This document shows positions 42,494 through 50,650 of a stretch of 64,000 nt of DNA, in pieces. Made by a program: the position numbers and the translations under genes. The notes beneath the pieces are model-generated. The model ran no database searches, was not told where the DNA came from, and saw only the letters and a list, made by a program, of their open reading frames with translations. The stretch spans positions 4,464,001 through 4,528,000 of the forward strand of contig NZ_JAMZDZ010000001.1 of the NCBI RefSeq assembly GCF_024172085.1, in the 5' to 3' direction. This DNA comes from Hamadaea flava (GTDB taxonomy: Bacteria; Actinomycetota; Actinomycetes; Mycobacteriales; Micromonosporaceae). How positions within the stretch are numbered: the stretch's first letter is position 1; each line of letters starts with the position of its first letter.

Positions 42494-42850
42494 TCAGGCC
42501 CGGCTGCGCGCGCGGCTCATGCGCAGCCGCCGCAGCCGGTTGACCAGCACCGCGTCGTACGCCAACGCCTGCGGATCGTCCAGGAGCTTGTTGAGCTGCT
42601 GGTAGTAGCGGGTCGCGCTGACCTCGAAGGTCTCCCGGATGGCCTGTTCCTTGGCCCCGGCGTGCTTCCACCACTGCCGTTCGAAGGCCAGCATCGCCTG
42701 ATCCCGTTCGGACAGCGTGACGCGCTGCGTCGGGATCGGACGCGCGGGCAGGTCCGAGTCGAGGAAGTCGTCGGACTCCTCGGCCGTCGGCACGGTCGCT
42801 TCACGTTGGGAGGGGATTATGGCTTGTCGGTGGACATCCACTTCCGCCAT
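42494..42850 (-). CDS. DUF3263 domain protein
   Basis: From ATG 42850 (MAEVDVHRQ), with GGGAGGG upstream, the protein has 118 residues. The last 70 match DUF3263: LSERDQAMLAFERQWWKHAGAKEQAIRETFEVSATRYYQQLNKLLDDPQAL in sequence, a helix-turn-helix-like segment that in actinobacteria is fused to or found near regulators. The first 45 residues are acidic and probably unstructured. It may bind DNA; no target is known. An inverted repeat and a TAGACT -10 lie just upstream. Confidence 0.85.
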   Translation of the reverse strand: MAEVDVHRQAIIPSQREATVPTAEESDDFLDSDLPARPIPTQRVTLSERDQAMLAFERQWWKHAGAKEQAIRETFEVSATRYYQQLNKLLDDPQALAYDAVLVNRLRRLRMSRARSRA

Positions 42851-42861
42851 AAATTGACCCT

Positions 42862-42899
42862 CCCCGTTATCCCGAGCACGTTCGCCCAGTCTAACGGGG
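42862..42899 (-). promoter_or_regulatory. Inverted repeat and promoter of the DUF3263 gene
   Basis: CCCCGTTA (42862-42869) pairs with TAACGGGG (42892-42899). On the minus strand a TAGACT -10 (42888-42893) lies at the far arm, about 38 nt before the ATG, so the repeat spans the start of the transcript and could be an operator or leader hairpin. Confidence 0.45.
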
Positions 42900-42926
42900 A
42901 AATCAAGCGACGTCTCGAACGGGAGA

Positions 42927-43922
42927 TCAGGCGACGTCGCGGGTGCGGATCTGCCACATGGCCAGGCCCACCAAGGCAACCAGCCCGGCCCCGAAGATGG
43001 AGCCCGCCTTCTGCCAGGTGAGCACCAGGGTCGCCGGCTGGCAGATTCCGGTGTCGTAGACGCAGCTGTTCTGGTCGTAGAGCGTGACCGAGCCGTTCAT
43101 CCAGGCCTGAAGGTAGTTGCCCACGAAGAACAGTTCCGGGTAGCGGACCTTCGCCATGAACAGCAGAATCGTGAGCCCGAACTGGGTGACGACGATCAGG
43201 GCGATCAGGACGCCCATCGCGACCGCCGTACGCCGCCCCAGCGACGCCAGCACGAAGCCGAAGATGGCCCCGGCCGCCACGACCCCGAGCCCGCGCAGTC
43301 CGGTGAGTCCGAAGGACTGCCAGGTACCCGACGTCATCCCGGCCGTGGTGCCGCGATAGACCGCGGTGACCCACATCGCCGCCGTCCACAGTGCTCCGAC
43401 GACGATCGCCCACCCGATCAGCGAGGCGACCAGCACACCCAGCTTCGTGGCGAGGACGCGTACGCGGCGGGGCTGCCAGGTCAGCAGGTTCATCATGCTG
43501 CCGCTGCTCCACTCGGCGCCGATCGAGGAGGCTCCGATGACGAGCGCGACGAAGGCGAGGATCATCGCCCAGACCATGATCATCTCGCGGAACGACGACT
43601 TGAAGTCGAACGTGCTCGGCATGTAGTACTCGGCCCGGAAGTCCTCGGGACGCGGACCCTGGCACGCGCCTTCAGGCGCCCGACCGGCCTTGACGTCCTC
43701 CTCGCACATCTGCTTGAAGCGGTCGTTCCAGTCCTTTTCGTTCTGCTCGAATTGCTGCTGCGCCTGGGCCGCCGCGCTCGCCCGGGTCGCGTCGCTCACC
43801 TTCTGGTTGGAGAACCAGGCGCCCGCCGCGATCAGGCCGAGGATGAGCAGGCCGACCACGAGCATGACCTGGGTGACGCGCCGCTTGTGCAGGCGGCGGC
43901 GCTCGGCGCGGACGAGACTCAT
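42927..43922 (-). CDS. ABC transporter permease
   Basis: The 331-residue protein is an ABC-2-like permease with about six membrane spans. After span 1 comes an extracellular region of about 80 residues with QQFEQNEKDWNDRFKQMCEED and an acidic, Cys-containing segment. IGASSIGAEWSSGSMMNLLTWQPRR is the conserved region of this subgroup. It overlaps the downstream end of the ATPase gene by 4 nt, and the two form one operon. Substrate unknown. Confidence 0.85.
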   Translation of the reverse strand: MSLVRAERRRLHKRRVTQVMLVVGLLILGLIAAGAWFSNQKVSDATRASAAAQAQQQFEQNEKDWNDRFKQMCEEDVKAGRAPEGACQGPRPEDFRAEYYMPSTFDFKSSFREMIMVWAMILAFVALVIGASSIGAEWSSGSMMNLLTWQPRRVRVLATKLGVLVASLIGWAIVVGALWTAAMWVTAVYRGTTAGMTSGTWQSFGLTGLRGLGVVAAGAIFGFVLASLGRRTAVAMGVLIALIVVTQFGLTILLFMAKVRYPELFFVGNYLQAWMNGSVTLYDQNSCVYDTGICQPATLVLTWQKAGSIFGAGLVALVGLAMWQIRTRDVA

Positions 43923-44905
43923 GCGGTCACCTCAGAGACGGGAGCGACGACGGACTGGTCCACCTGCCGGTGCTGACCGGTGACCGGGGCGGTGCCGGTG
44001 AGCTGGAGGAAGACGCTCTCCAGGTCGGCCACCACCGGGGACAGCTCGCTGACGAACAGGTCCCGGGCGGCAAGCGTACGGGTGATCTCGGCGGGCTTGG
44101 CGATCCCGGCGACCAGCAGATGATCGGGGTGGGCCGTGACCCGTCCACCGGCCTCGGTCAACGCCGCGCCAGCCGTCGCGAGATCAGCCGGCGACTCCAG
44201 GCGTACCAACACCTGACCGGTGGAATGCGCGGCCAGGACCTGCGCCACGGAGCCGGCGGTGACGCGGCGGCCGCGCGAGATGATGGTGACGCTGTCGCAG
44301 ATCTGTTCGACCTCGTTGAGGATGTGGCTGGAGAGCACCACGGTCATGCCGCCCGCGGCGAGCCCGCGCATGAGGTCGCGCATCTCGCGGATGCCGCCGG
44401 GGTCGAGGCCGTTGGCCGGCTCGTCGAGGATGAGCAGACGCGGCTGCTTGAGCAGCGCGGACGCCACCGCGAGCCGCTGCTTCATGCCCAGCGAGTACGC
44501 CTTGACCTTGTCCTTGGCGCGGTCACGCAGCCCGACGAGTTCCAGGACTTCGTCCACTCTGGTCTGCGGCACGTTCCCGGCGTCGGCGAGCAGGCTGAGC
44601 GTGTCGCGCGCGGAGAAGTGCCCGAAGAACTGCGGGCTCTCGACGATGGCTCCGACCTCGCCGATCACGGCGGGCAGGTGGTCGGGTACCGGGCGGCCGA
44701 GGACGCGCATCTCGCCGCCGTTGGCCTTGATCAGGCCGAGCAGGGTACGCAGCGTCGTCGTCTTCCCGGAACCGTTGGGGCCGAGGAAGCCGTGCACCTC
44801 ACCGGCCTCGACCACCATGTCGAAGCCGTCCAGGGCGGTACGCGATCCGCCGAACAGCCCACGGTAGGTCTTGTGAAGCCCGTGAATCTCGAGTACGGGA
44901 GCCAT
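43919..44905 (-). CDS. ABC transporter ATP-binding protein
   Basis: The 328-residue protein has Walker A FLGPNGSGKTTTLRTLLG (about residue 40), Q-loop VESPQFFGHFSARD, signature AYSLGMKQRLAVASALL (about 145), Walker B LLILDEPANGLDPGGI and H-loop VVLSSHILNEVEQ. The 100-residue C-terminus after the ATPase core resembles drug-resistance or antibiotic-export ATPases. It is the first gene of the pair with the permease at 42927. Confidence 0.92.
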   Translation of the reverse strand: MAPVLEIHGLHKTYRGLFGGSRTALDGFDMVVEAGEVHGFLGPNGSGKTTTLRTLLGLIKANGGEMRVLGRPVPDHLPAVIGEVGAIVESPQFFGHFSARDTLSLLADAGNVPQTRVDEVLELVGLRDRAKDKVKAYSLGMKQRLAVASALLKQPRLLILDEPANGLDPGGIREMRDLMRGLAAGGMTVVLSSHILNEVEQICDSVTIISRGRRVTAGSVAQVLAAHSTGQVLVRLESPADLATAGAALTEAGGRVTAHPDHLLVAGIAKPAEITRTLAARDLFVSELSPVVADLESVFLQLTGTAPVTGQHRQVDQSVVAPVSEVTA

Positions 44906-44984
44906 GCGGGGACAGTACAGCGCATTCCGAGCTACCGCTGACCCTCGTCAACCGCCCGGCGTTTCGTGCACCACGTTGGCAGCA

Positions 44985-45037
44985 GATCAGGGATATGCCT
45001 GGAATCTTGGGCCAAGATTCGACCCATATCCCTGATC
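44985..45037. repeat. Palindromic repeat, copy 8
   Basis: GATCAGGGATATG (44985-44997) pairs with CATATCCCTGATC (45025-45037), and GAATCTTGG pairs with CCAAGATTC inside. It lies 37 nt past the stop of the DeoR gene on the minus strand. Confidence 0.85.
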
Positions 45038-45074
45038 CAGCGCCCGAAGGCGTGCCGAACGCGCCCGACGGGGG

Positions 45075-45860
45075 TCAGGCGACGATGACGGTGAGGCCGG
45101 CGTGCCGGAAGCCCTCGATCAGGTCGGGGTTGGCGCTGGAGTCGGTGACCAGTGTTTCGATCCGGTCGACCGAGCAGATCCGGGCGAACGCGTGACCGCC
45201 GAGCTTCGAGGCGTCGGCGATGATGACGACCCGTTTGGCTCGCGCCACCATCAGCGAGTTCATCGCGGCCTCGCCCTCGTGGTGGGCGGCCGCGCCCAGG
45301 GTGACGTCGAGCGCGTCCACCCCGAGCAGGGCGACGTCGAGGGTGACCTCGCGCAGGATGCCGCCGCCGAGCGGGCCGACCAGCTCGAACGACTGCGGGC
45401 GGACGACACCGCCGGTGACCACGATCTTCATCCGGGACCGGACGAGCAGTTCGTTGGCGATGTTGAGCGCGTTGGTGACCACGGTCAGCTGCGCGTCGTC
45501 CGCGCCCGACGCCAGATCGGGGCGTACGGCGAGGGCCCGGGCCACTTCGGTGGTGGTGGTGCCGCCGTTGAGGCCGACGACCATCCCCGGGCTGACCAGC
45601 GCGGCGGCGGCCGCCCCGATGCGCTGCTTCTCCTCGGAGTGCTTGGCCGTCTTGTAGCGCAGCGGCAGGTCGTAGGAGACGCCGTTGGCGACCGCGCCGC
45701 CCCGCGTACGCGTGATCATCTGCTGCTGGGCCAGCTGGTCGAAGTCGCGCCGGATGGTCGCCTGGGAGACGTCGAGGCGCTCGGCCGCCTCCTCGACTGT
45801 GACCCGGCCGGTGTCGGTCAGCAGCTCCAGCAGGGAGTTCCACCGCGCATAGCGGTCCAC
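45075..45860 (-). CDS. DeoR family transcriptional regulator (AgaR-like by context)
   Basis: I start at GTG 45860, preceded by GGAGG, giving 261 residues. The N-terminal helix-turn-helix is RWNSLLELLTDTGRVTVEEAAERLDVSQATIRRDF, followed by the sugar-phosphate sensor domain with GLNGGTTTTEVARAL, VVTNALNIANELL, VVVTGG-like KIVVTGGVVRPQ and LLGVDALDVTLGAAAH. Such regulators respond to phosphorylated sugars. It is divergent from the amino-sugar operon and most likely represses it. The much longer open frame to 46355 overlaps the divergent operon and is rejected. Confidence 0.92.
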   Translation of the reverse strand: MDRYARWNSLLELLTDTGRVTVEEAAERLDVSQATIRRDFDQLAQQQMITRTRGGAVANGVSYDLPLRYKTAKHSEEKQRIGAAAAALVSPGMVVGLNGGTTTTEVARALAVRPDLASGADDAQLTVVTNALNIANELLVRSRMKIVVTGGVVRPQSFELVGPLGGGILREVTLDVALLGVDALDVTLGAAAHHEGEAAMNSLMVARAKRVVIIADASKLGGHAFARICSVDRIETLVTDSSANPDLIEGFRHAGLTVIVA

Positions 45861-46035
45861 CGGTCGCCTCCTGCGCGTTTGGTGAGTAGTTTCGTGCACA
45901 CTAATGCTCGATAACCCCGGATGCAAAGCGTGGACCTGCGCGAAGTCCGGCGCGGCTTGCGGGCGGTTCGCCGCCTCGCGCACAATGTCGCTCGAAACAT
46001 CGCTGTAACGAGCTGATTTGAGCAAAGGTGGGTTC
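45861..46035. promoter_or_regulatory. Divergent control region of the amino-sugar operon
   Basis: This 175-nt gap holds the promoters of the DeoR gene and the operon. GTTTCGTGCACA near 45888 and, on the opposite strand, GTTTCGAGCGACA near 45989 look like two copies of one site in inverted orientation, about 100 nt apart, which is suggestive of DeoR-type looping. The match is imperfect and I give it low weight. Confidence 0.35.
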
Positions 46036-46914
46036 ATGGCGTACGTCGATGAGGAGATCGCCAGCCAGCCGGCGTCCTGGCGACGGGCGGTCGATCTGGC
46101 CGGCGAGGCGGCCGGCGCGCTGCCCCGTCCGGGCGAACGGGTGGCCGTCGTCGGCTGCGGCACCTCCTGGTTCATGGCGATGGCGTACGCCGGGCTCCGG
46201 GAGGCAGCCGGGCTCGGCGAGACCGACGCCTTCGCCGGCTCGGAGTTCCCGCTGAACCGCGCGTACGACCGGATCGTGGCGATCACCCGCTCCGGGACGA
46301 CCACCGAGGTCCTCGACCTCATCGCCGCCACCTCGATCCCGACCACGGCGATCATCGGCGACCCGGACTCGCCCGCGGTGACGGCCGCCGACGAGACCGT
46401 CCTGCTCCCCTGGGCGGACGAGAAGTCGGTGGTGCAGACCCGGTTCGCGACCAGCGCTCTCGCGCTGTTCCGGGCTCATCTCGGCGAAGACCTCAGCGGT
46501 GCGATCGCCGACGCCGAGCAGACCGTGACCGCCGAGCTGCCGCTCGACCCGACCGCCACCGAGCAGGTGACCTTCGTCGGCCGCGGCTGGACCGTCGGCC
46601 TGGCGCAGGAGGCCGCCCTGAAGTGCCGGGAGGCCGCCGCGTTCTGGACCGAGGCGTACCCGGCGATGGACTTCCGCCACGGCCCGATCTCGATCTCCGC
46701 TCCCGGCCGCGCTGTCTGGGCGTTCGGCGAGGTGCCGGCCGGTCTGGACGCCGACGTCGCCCGGACCGGCGCGACCTTCGTGAACGCCTCCGGCCGCGAC
46801 CCGATGGCCGACCTGATTCTGGCCCAGCGCTTCGCCGTCGCGCTCGCCCGGCACAAGGGACTGGACCCCGACACTCCCCGGAACCTCACCCGATCGGTGA
46901 TCCTGGAACCGTGA
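46036..46914 (+). CDS. SIS-domain sugar isomerase/deaminase (AgaS-like by context)
   Basis: From ATG 46036, with GGTGGG upstream, the protein has 292 residues and two SIS domains: VAVVGCGTSWFMAMAYAGLRE and RIVAITRSGTTTEVLDLIAAT in the first, and VTFVGRGWTVGLAQEAALKCREAAAFWTEAYPAMDFRHGP in the second. This resembles the isomerase half of glucosamine-6-phosphate synthase and AgaS. With a deacetylase and a class II aldolase downstream, the likely step is deaminating isomerisation of galactosamine-6-phosphate to tagatose-6-phosphate; glucosamine is the alternative. Confidence 0.85.
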   Translation: MAYVDEEIASQPASWRRAVDLAGEAAGALPRPGERVAVVGCGTSWFMAMAYAGLREAAGLGETDAFAGSEFPLNRAYDRIVAITRSGTTTEVLDLIAATSIPTTAIIGDPDSPAVTAADETVLLPWADEKSVVQTRFATSALALFRAHLGEDLSGAIADAEQTVTAELPLDPTATEQVTFVGRGWTVGLAQEAALKCREAAAFWTEAYPAMDFRHGPISISAPGRAVWAFGEVPAGLDADVARTGATFVNASGRDPMADLILAQRFAVALARHKGLDPDTPRNLTRSVILEP

Positions 46915-47927
46915 GCGAGAACTACAACGGGATGCCGGAGCCGATCGGCCGGACCGACGTCGAAGCGCAGGTGGTCATCGCCGTCGACGTCGGCGGCACC
47001 GGCATCAAATGCGCCCTGGTCACCCCCGACCACCAGGTCGTCCACTCGGAACGGCACACGACCGGCGCCGAGCGAGGCGCGGACGCGGTCGTCGAGACGA
47101 TCTTGAGTGTCGTCGAAGGGCTGGCCGCCAAGGCGGTCGCCGACGACCTCGTCCCGGTGGCGGTCGGCATCTGCATTCCCGGCGTCGTGGACGAGGCCGA
47201 GGGCGTCATCCGGTACGCCGCGAACACCGGCGGCATGCGGAACGTGCCGCTGCGCGACCTCGCGACCGCCCGCGTCGGACTGCCCGTACGCGTCGGGCAC
47301 GACGTGCGTACGGGTGGGTTGGCCGAGGCGACGCTGGGCGCCGGAGCCGGCTACGACCAGGTGCTCTTCATCCCCATCGGCACCGGGATCGCCGCGGCGC
47401 ACATCGTCGGCGGCAAGGTGCTGGCGGGCGGCCACTGGGGTGCGGGCGAGATCGGGCACATCATCGTCCGGCCGGGCGGCCCGGTCTGCGGCTGCGGTCA
47501 GCGGGGCTGCCTCGAAGCCATCGCGTCCGCCTCGGCAGTCGGGCGGCGGTACTCCGAACGCGTCGGTGTGACAGCGTCGGCTCGCGAGGTCGCGTCGCAA
47601 GCGGCCGCCGGGGATCCCGTCGCGGCCGAGGTGTGGGCCGAGACGGTGGACGCGCTGGCGGACGCGCTGCTCACCGCGCAAGCCCTGTACGACCCGTCGC
47701 AGGTCATCATCGGCGGCGGCCTGGCCGAGGCCGGCGAGCAGCTACTCACCCCGCTCCGGCAGGCGTTGCGCGACCGGATCGCGTTCTTCACCGAGCCCGA
47801 GATCGTCCGGGCGCGGCTCGGCGACGAGGCGGGCTGCCTCGGCGCGGCTCTGCTCGCGCTGACCGTCGCCGAGTTCGACCACCCCACCGACCCCGCGGTG
47901 CTGACCCCTCTGGAGGCCGAGCTGTGA
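46911..47927 (+). CDS. ROK family sugar kinase
   Basis: From GTG 46911, overlapping the previous stop, the protein has 338 residues. ROK features: ATP loop IAVDVGGTGIKCALV, LFIPIGTGIAAAHI, GAGEIGHIIVRPGGPVCGCGQRGCLE with the Cys-x-Cys-Gly-x2-Gly-Cys zinc site, and the His that binds the metal. Substrates are glucose, N-acetylglucosamine or N-acetylgalactosamine. In this operon it probably phosphorylates the N-acetylated sugar before deacetylation. Confidence 0.9.
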   Translation: MSENYNGMPEPIGRTDVEAQVVIAVDVGGTGIKCALVTPDHQVVHSERHTTGAERGADAVVETILSVVEGLAAKAVADDLVPVAVGICIPGVVDEAEGVIRYAANTGGMRNVPLRDLATARVGLPVRVGHDVRTGGLAEATLGAGAGYDQVLFIPIGTGIAAAHIVGGKVLAGGHWGAGEIGHIIVRPGGPVCGCGQRGCLEAIASASAVGRRYSERVGVTASAREVASQAAAGDPVAAEVWAETVDALADALLTAQALYDPSQVIIGGGLAEAGEQLLTPLRQALRDRIAFFTEPEIVRARLGDEAGCLGAALLALTVAEFDHPTDPAVLTPLEAEL

Positions 47928-49009
47928 CCCGGTTGAGCGGCAAGATCGTCACCCCGTCCGGCATCGTCACCGGCTCGCTGAGCGTCGAGGACGGCCGCAT
48001 CGCCGCGATCACGCCCGGCAAGGCGGACACCGAGCAGTGGATCGTCCCGGGTTTCGTGGACATCCACACGCACGGCGGAGGTGGGCACACCTTCACCACC
48101 GGTGACGCCGACGCCGCCCGCGAGGTGGCCGCCTTCCACCGTGGGCACGGCACCACCACGGTGCTCGCCAGCCTGGTCAGCAGCCCGTTCGAACTGATGC
48201 GGGACGCGACGGTCGCGTACCGGCCGCTGGTCGAGGAGGGCGTCCTCGGCGGCATCCACTTCGAAGGGCCGTACCTGGCCGAGCTGCGGTGCGGGGCGCA
48301 GAATCCGGCGTACCTGCGGGATCCGTCGACCGCCGAGATCGCCGAGCTGATCAAGCTGGGCGAGGGCGCGGTCCGGATGATGACGATCGCGCCCGAGCGC
48401 GCCGGCGCCCTCGACGCCATCGGACTGCTGGTCGCCGAGGGCGTCGTGGCCGCGATCGGGCACACCGACGCCTCCTACGAGCAGGCGCTCGCCGGGATCT
48501 CCGCCGGAGCCACCGTCGCCACGCACCTGTTCAACGGCATGCGGCCCATCCACCACCGCGAACCCGGACCGATCCTGGCCCTGCTCGGCGCGGCGCAGAT
48601 CGCGGTGGAACTCGTCGCCGACGGCTTCCACCTGCACGACGGGACGCTCGCCTTCGCCGCTCGTTCGGCCGGTCCGGATCGGACCCTGCTGGTCACCGAC
48701 GCGATGGCCGCGGCGGGCATGCCCGACGGCGAGTACGAACTCGGCGGCCAGGCGGTCGTCGTGGCCGGTCGGCTGGCGCGCCTCGCGCGCGACGGGTCCA
48801 TCGCCGGTTCCACGCTCACCATGGACGCGGCCTTCCGCCAGGCTGTGGGCGCCGGTCTCACGATCTCCGATGTGGTACGCGCGACGAGCACGACCCCGGC
48901 GGCCGTCCTCGGCCTGGACGGCGACCGCGGTTCGCTGGAAGTCGGCAAACGCGCCGACGTCGTCACGCTCTCCCCGTCCTTCGAGGTGACCTCGGTCGTG
49001 ACCGCATGA
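47924..49009 (+). CDS. nagA: N-acetylhexosamine-6-phosphate deacetylase (NagA/AgaA)
   Basis: From GTG 47924 (overlapping the kinase stop) the protein has 361 residues. Amidohydrolase landmarks: VDIHTHGGGGHTF (HxH), GIHFEGPYL (metal-binding Glu), IGHTDASYEQA and THLFNGMRPIHHREPGP, LVTDAMAAAG with the catalytic Asp, and ADVVTLSPSF. It removes acetate from N-acetylglucosamine-6-phosphate or the galacto isomer. The stop overlaps the ATG of a duplicated start segment. Confidence 0.94.
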   Translation: MTRLSGKIVTPSGIVTGSLSVEDGRIAAITPGKADTEQWIVPGFVDIHTHGGGGHTFTTGDADAAREVAAFHRGHGTTTVLASLVSSPFELMRDATVAYRPLVEEGVLGGIHFEGPYLAELRCGAQNPAYLRDPSTAEIAELIKLGEGAVRMMTIAPERAGALDAIGLLVAEGVVAAIGHTDASYEQALAGISAGATVATHLFNGMRPIHHREPGPILALLGAAQIAVELVADGFHLHDGTLAFAARSAGPDRTLLVTDAMAAAGMPDGEYELGGQAVVVAGRLARLARDGSIAGSTLTMDAAFRQAVGAGLTISDVVRATSTTPAAVLGLDGDRGSLEVGKRADVVTLSPSFEVTSVVTA

Positions 49010-49044
49010 GTGTCGTCTCTACCGAGGAGTTGGTGATCGCATGA
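49006..49044 (+). CDS. 12-residue mini-ORF from duplicated aldolase start
   Basis: ATG 49006 overlaps the nagA stop and reads MSVVSTEELVIA before TGA 49042-49044, which overlaps the aldolase ATG at 49041. It is a partial copy of the first residues of the aldolase (MSVVSTAELV). It probably serves as a coupling leader; a ribosome ending here is exactly at the aldolase start. Confidence 0.45.
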   Translation: MSVVSTEELVIA

Positions 49045-49075
49045 GCGTCGTCTCTACTGCGGAGTTGGTGGCCGG
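49006..49075 (+). repeat. Tandem 35-nt duplication at the aldolase start
   Basis: Unit 1 (49006-49040) and unit 2 (49041-49075) agree at about 28 of 35 positions, sharing ATGAG.GTCGTCTCTAC and GGAGTTGGTG. Unit 1 ends in frame with the second unit's start through ATGA overlap. GAGGAG in unit 1 lies 12-17 nt before the second ATG and may be its ribosome binding site. Confidence 0.85.
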
Positions 49076-49889
49076 GGCAGCGGCGAACGGCACCGGGGTG
49101 GCCGCGTTCAACGTGATCACTCTGGAGCACGCCGAGGCGATCGTCGCCGGCGCTGAGGCCGCGGGCCGGCCGGTGATCCTCCAGATCAGCGAGAACGCCG
49201 TGAAGTTCCACCACGGCAGGCTCGGCCCGATCGCCGCCGCGACGCTCGCGGTCGCCCGGGACGCGACGGTGCCGTGTGCGCTGCATCTCGATCACGTGGA
49301 GTCGGTCGAGCTGCTCAAACAGGCCCCGCAGCACGGTTTCAGCAGCGTGATGTTCGACGCGTCGACCATGGCGTACGCCGACAACGTCGCCGCGACACGC
49401 TCGGCCGCCGAGTTCGGCCACGCGCACGGGCTCTGGGTGGAGTCGGAGCTGGGCAAGGTCGGTGGCAAGAACGGCGAGGCGCCGCTGTCGGCACATGCGC
49501 CGGGAGCGCGGACGTCACCGGCCGACGCGACCGACTACGTGGCGCAGACGGGTGTGGACGGTCTCGCCGTCGCCGTCGGCTCCTCGCACGCGATGACCAG
49601 CCGCGACGCGGTCCTCGACCACGACCTGATCGCGGCCCTGCGGACGGCGGTGGAGGTGCCGCTCGTCCTGCACGGGTCGTCCGGCGTCGGCGACGACGAG
49701 CTACGCCGGGCGGTCGCGGGCGGCCTGGCGAAGGTCAACATCGGGACGGCGCTGAACATCGCGTTCACCGGTGCGGTCCGGCCGATCCTCGACGGCGACG
49801 CCAAACTGGTGGACCCGCGGAAGTACCTCAAGCCCGCCCGGGCCGCGATGGCCGATACCGTCGCCGCCTTCCTCACCCTCCTGGGCTAG
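49041..49889 (+). CDS. Class II aldolase, tagatose/fructose-bisphosphate type
   Basis: The 282-residue zinc enzyme shows the class II pattern: GVAAFNVITLEHAEAI, CALHLDHVESVELLKQA (zinc His), GFSSVMFDAS, WVESELGKVGG, DGLAVAVGSSHAM (zinc His) and LVLHGSSGVGDDELRRAV (zinc His). Length and pattern match KbaY/GatY and small FbaA-like enzymes. As the last gene of the amino-sugar operon it probably splits tagatose- or fructose-1,6-bisphosphate. No 6-phosphate kinase is in the operon, so that step must be encoded elsewhere. Confidence 0.9.
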   Translation: MSVVSTAELVAGAAANGTGVAAFNVITLEHAEAIVAGAEAAGRPVILQISENAVKFHHGRLGPIAAATLAVARDATVPCALHLDHVESVELLKQAPQHGFSSVMFDASTMAYADNVAATRSAAEFGHAHGLWVESELGKVGGKNGEAPLSAHAPGARTSPADATDYVAQTGVDGLAVAVGSSHAMTSRDAVLDHDLIAALRTAVEVPLVLHGSSGVGDDELRRAVAGGLAKVNIGTALNIAFTGAVRPILDGDAKLVDPRKYLKPARAAMADTVAAFLTLLG

Positions 49890-49913
49890 TCACCGCGCCG
49901 TTTCGTTTCGCGC

Positions 49914-49970
49914 TGGATCAGGGATCCGGGTCGAATCTTCGCTCAAGATTCGACGTGGATCCCTGATCTG
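49914..49970. repeat. Palindromic repeat, copy 9, overlapping the PAP2 gene end
   Basis: The arms 49916-49939 (GATCAGGGATCCGGG...AATCTT) and 49945-49968 (AAGATTCGACG...CCCTGATC) pair over 24 positions with two mismatches. It starts 24 nt after the aldolase stop. The stop codon of the convergent PAP2 gene (49943-49945) falls at the loop. Confidence 0.88.
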
Positions 49971-50641
49971 GTGGGAACGGACAGGCCGACTCGCGTCCAG
50001 GGGATGCGGGCGTACAGGCGGGCGAGGAAGAGACCCAGGAAGACGCCCGCGATGTCGTCGGTGAACCAGTGGTACGACAGGAAGACCGTCGTCCCGAAGA
50101 CGATGGTCGGCGGCGCGATCAGCAGGAAACGGCGTACGCCGGTGGGCACCGCGCGGCCGAGCACGATCGCCAGCAGCGTCAGGATCGCCGGCCACCAGAC
50201 GAACGTGTTCACGAGGTGCCCGGACGGATACGACCGGGAATAGTCGGCGGCGTCGTTGAAGAACTGGACGGCGATGTCCGGCGGAAACTGCGTCGAACTG
50301 GGCGCGTCCCGTTCGGACCAGATCTTCAGCGGACCCGCCCCGAGCCCGGCGAGCAGGTACGCCGCCGCCCCCGGCAACACCACCTGCACTTTCCACGTAC
50401 GCACGAGGGCGGCGAGCGTGAGCCCACCCGTGAGCACCCAGGTGAGCACCCAGCCCTGGCCGAAGTGGTTCAGCGCGATGGCGACGCGTCGCGCCCCGGA
50501 CGGGTCGTGATCCATGCACCAGGCCCGGATCGCCAGGTCGAGATCGTCGGTGACCCCGGCGGCGGCCAGCCAGGTGGTGACGGCCAGCCCTGCCAGCAGC
50601 AGGCCGTCCCACCACCAGGAACGCCACCGGGGGGAGATCAT
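49943..50641 (-). CDS. PAP2 superfamily phosphatase
   Basis: The 232-residue protein has about six membrane spans and the phosphatase motifs: KIWSERDAP near residue 105 (KxxxxxRxP variant, with Arg-Asp-Ala-Pro), RSYPSGHLVN near 137 (PSGH) and SYHWFTDDIAG near 190 (SxxHxxxD). It dephosphorylates lipid phosphates at the outer face of the membrane. The last nine residues (RSGIHVES end) come from a palindromic repeat. Convergent with the aldolase gene. Confidence 0.88.
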   Translation of the reverse strand: MISPRWRSWWWDGLLLAGLAVTTWLAAAGVTDDLDLAIRAWCMDHDPSGARRVAIALNHFGQGWVLTWVLTGGLTLAALVRTWKVQVVLPGAAAYLLAGLGAGPLKIWSERDAPSSTQFPPDIAVQFFNDAADYSRSYPSGHLVNTFVWWPAILTLLAIVLGRAVPTGVRRFLLIAPPTIVFGTTVFLSYHWFTDDIAGVFLGLFLARLYARIPWTRVGLSVPTRSGIHVES

Positions 50642-50650
50642 CCGCCCAAA

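Noticed and set aside
42901..42945. GCGACGTC direct repeats at the end of the permease gene
   Set aside because: Two short copies in GC-rich coding sequence are not beyond chance.
45861..46355. N-terminal extension of the DeoR regulator
   Set aside because: It overlaps the divergent operon start; GGAGG and GTG at 45860 match the family start.
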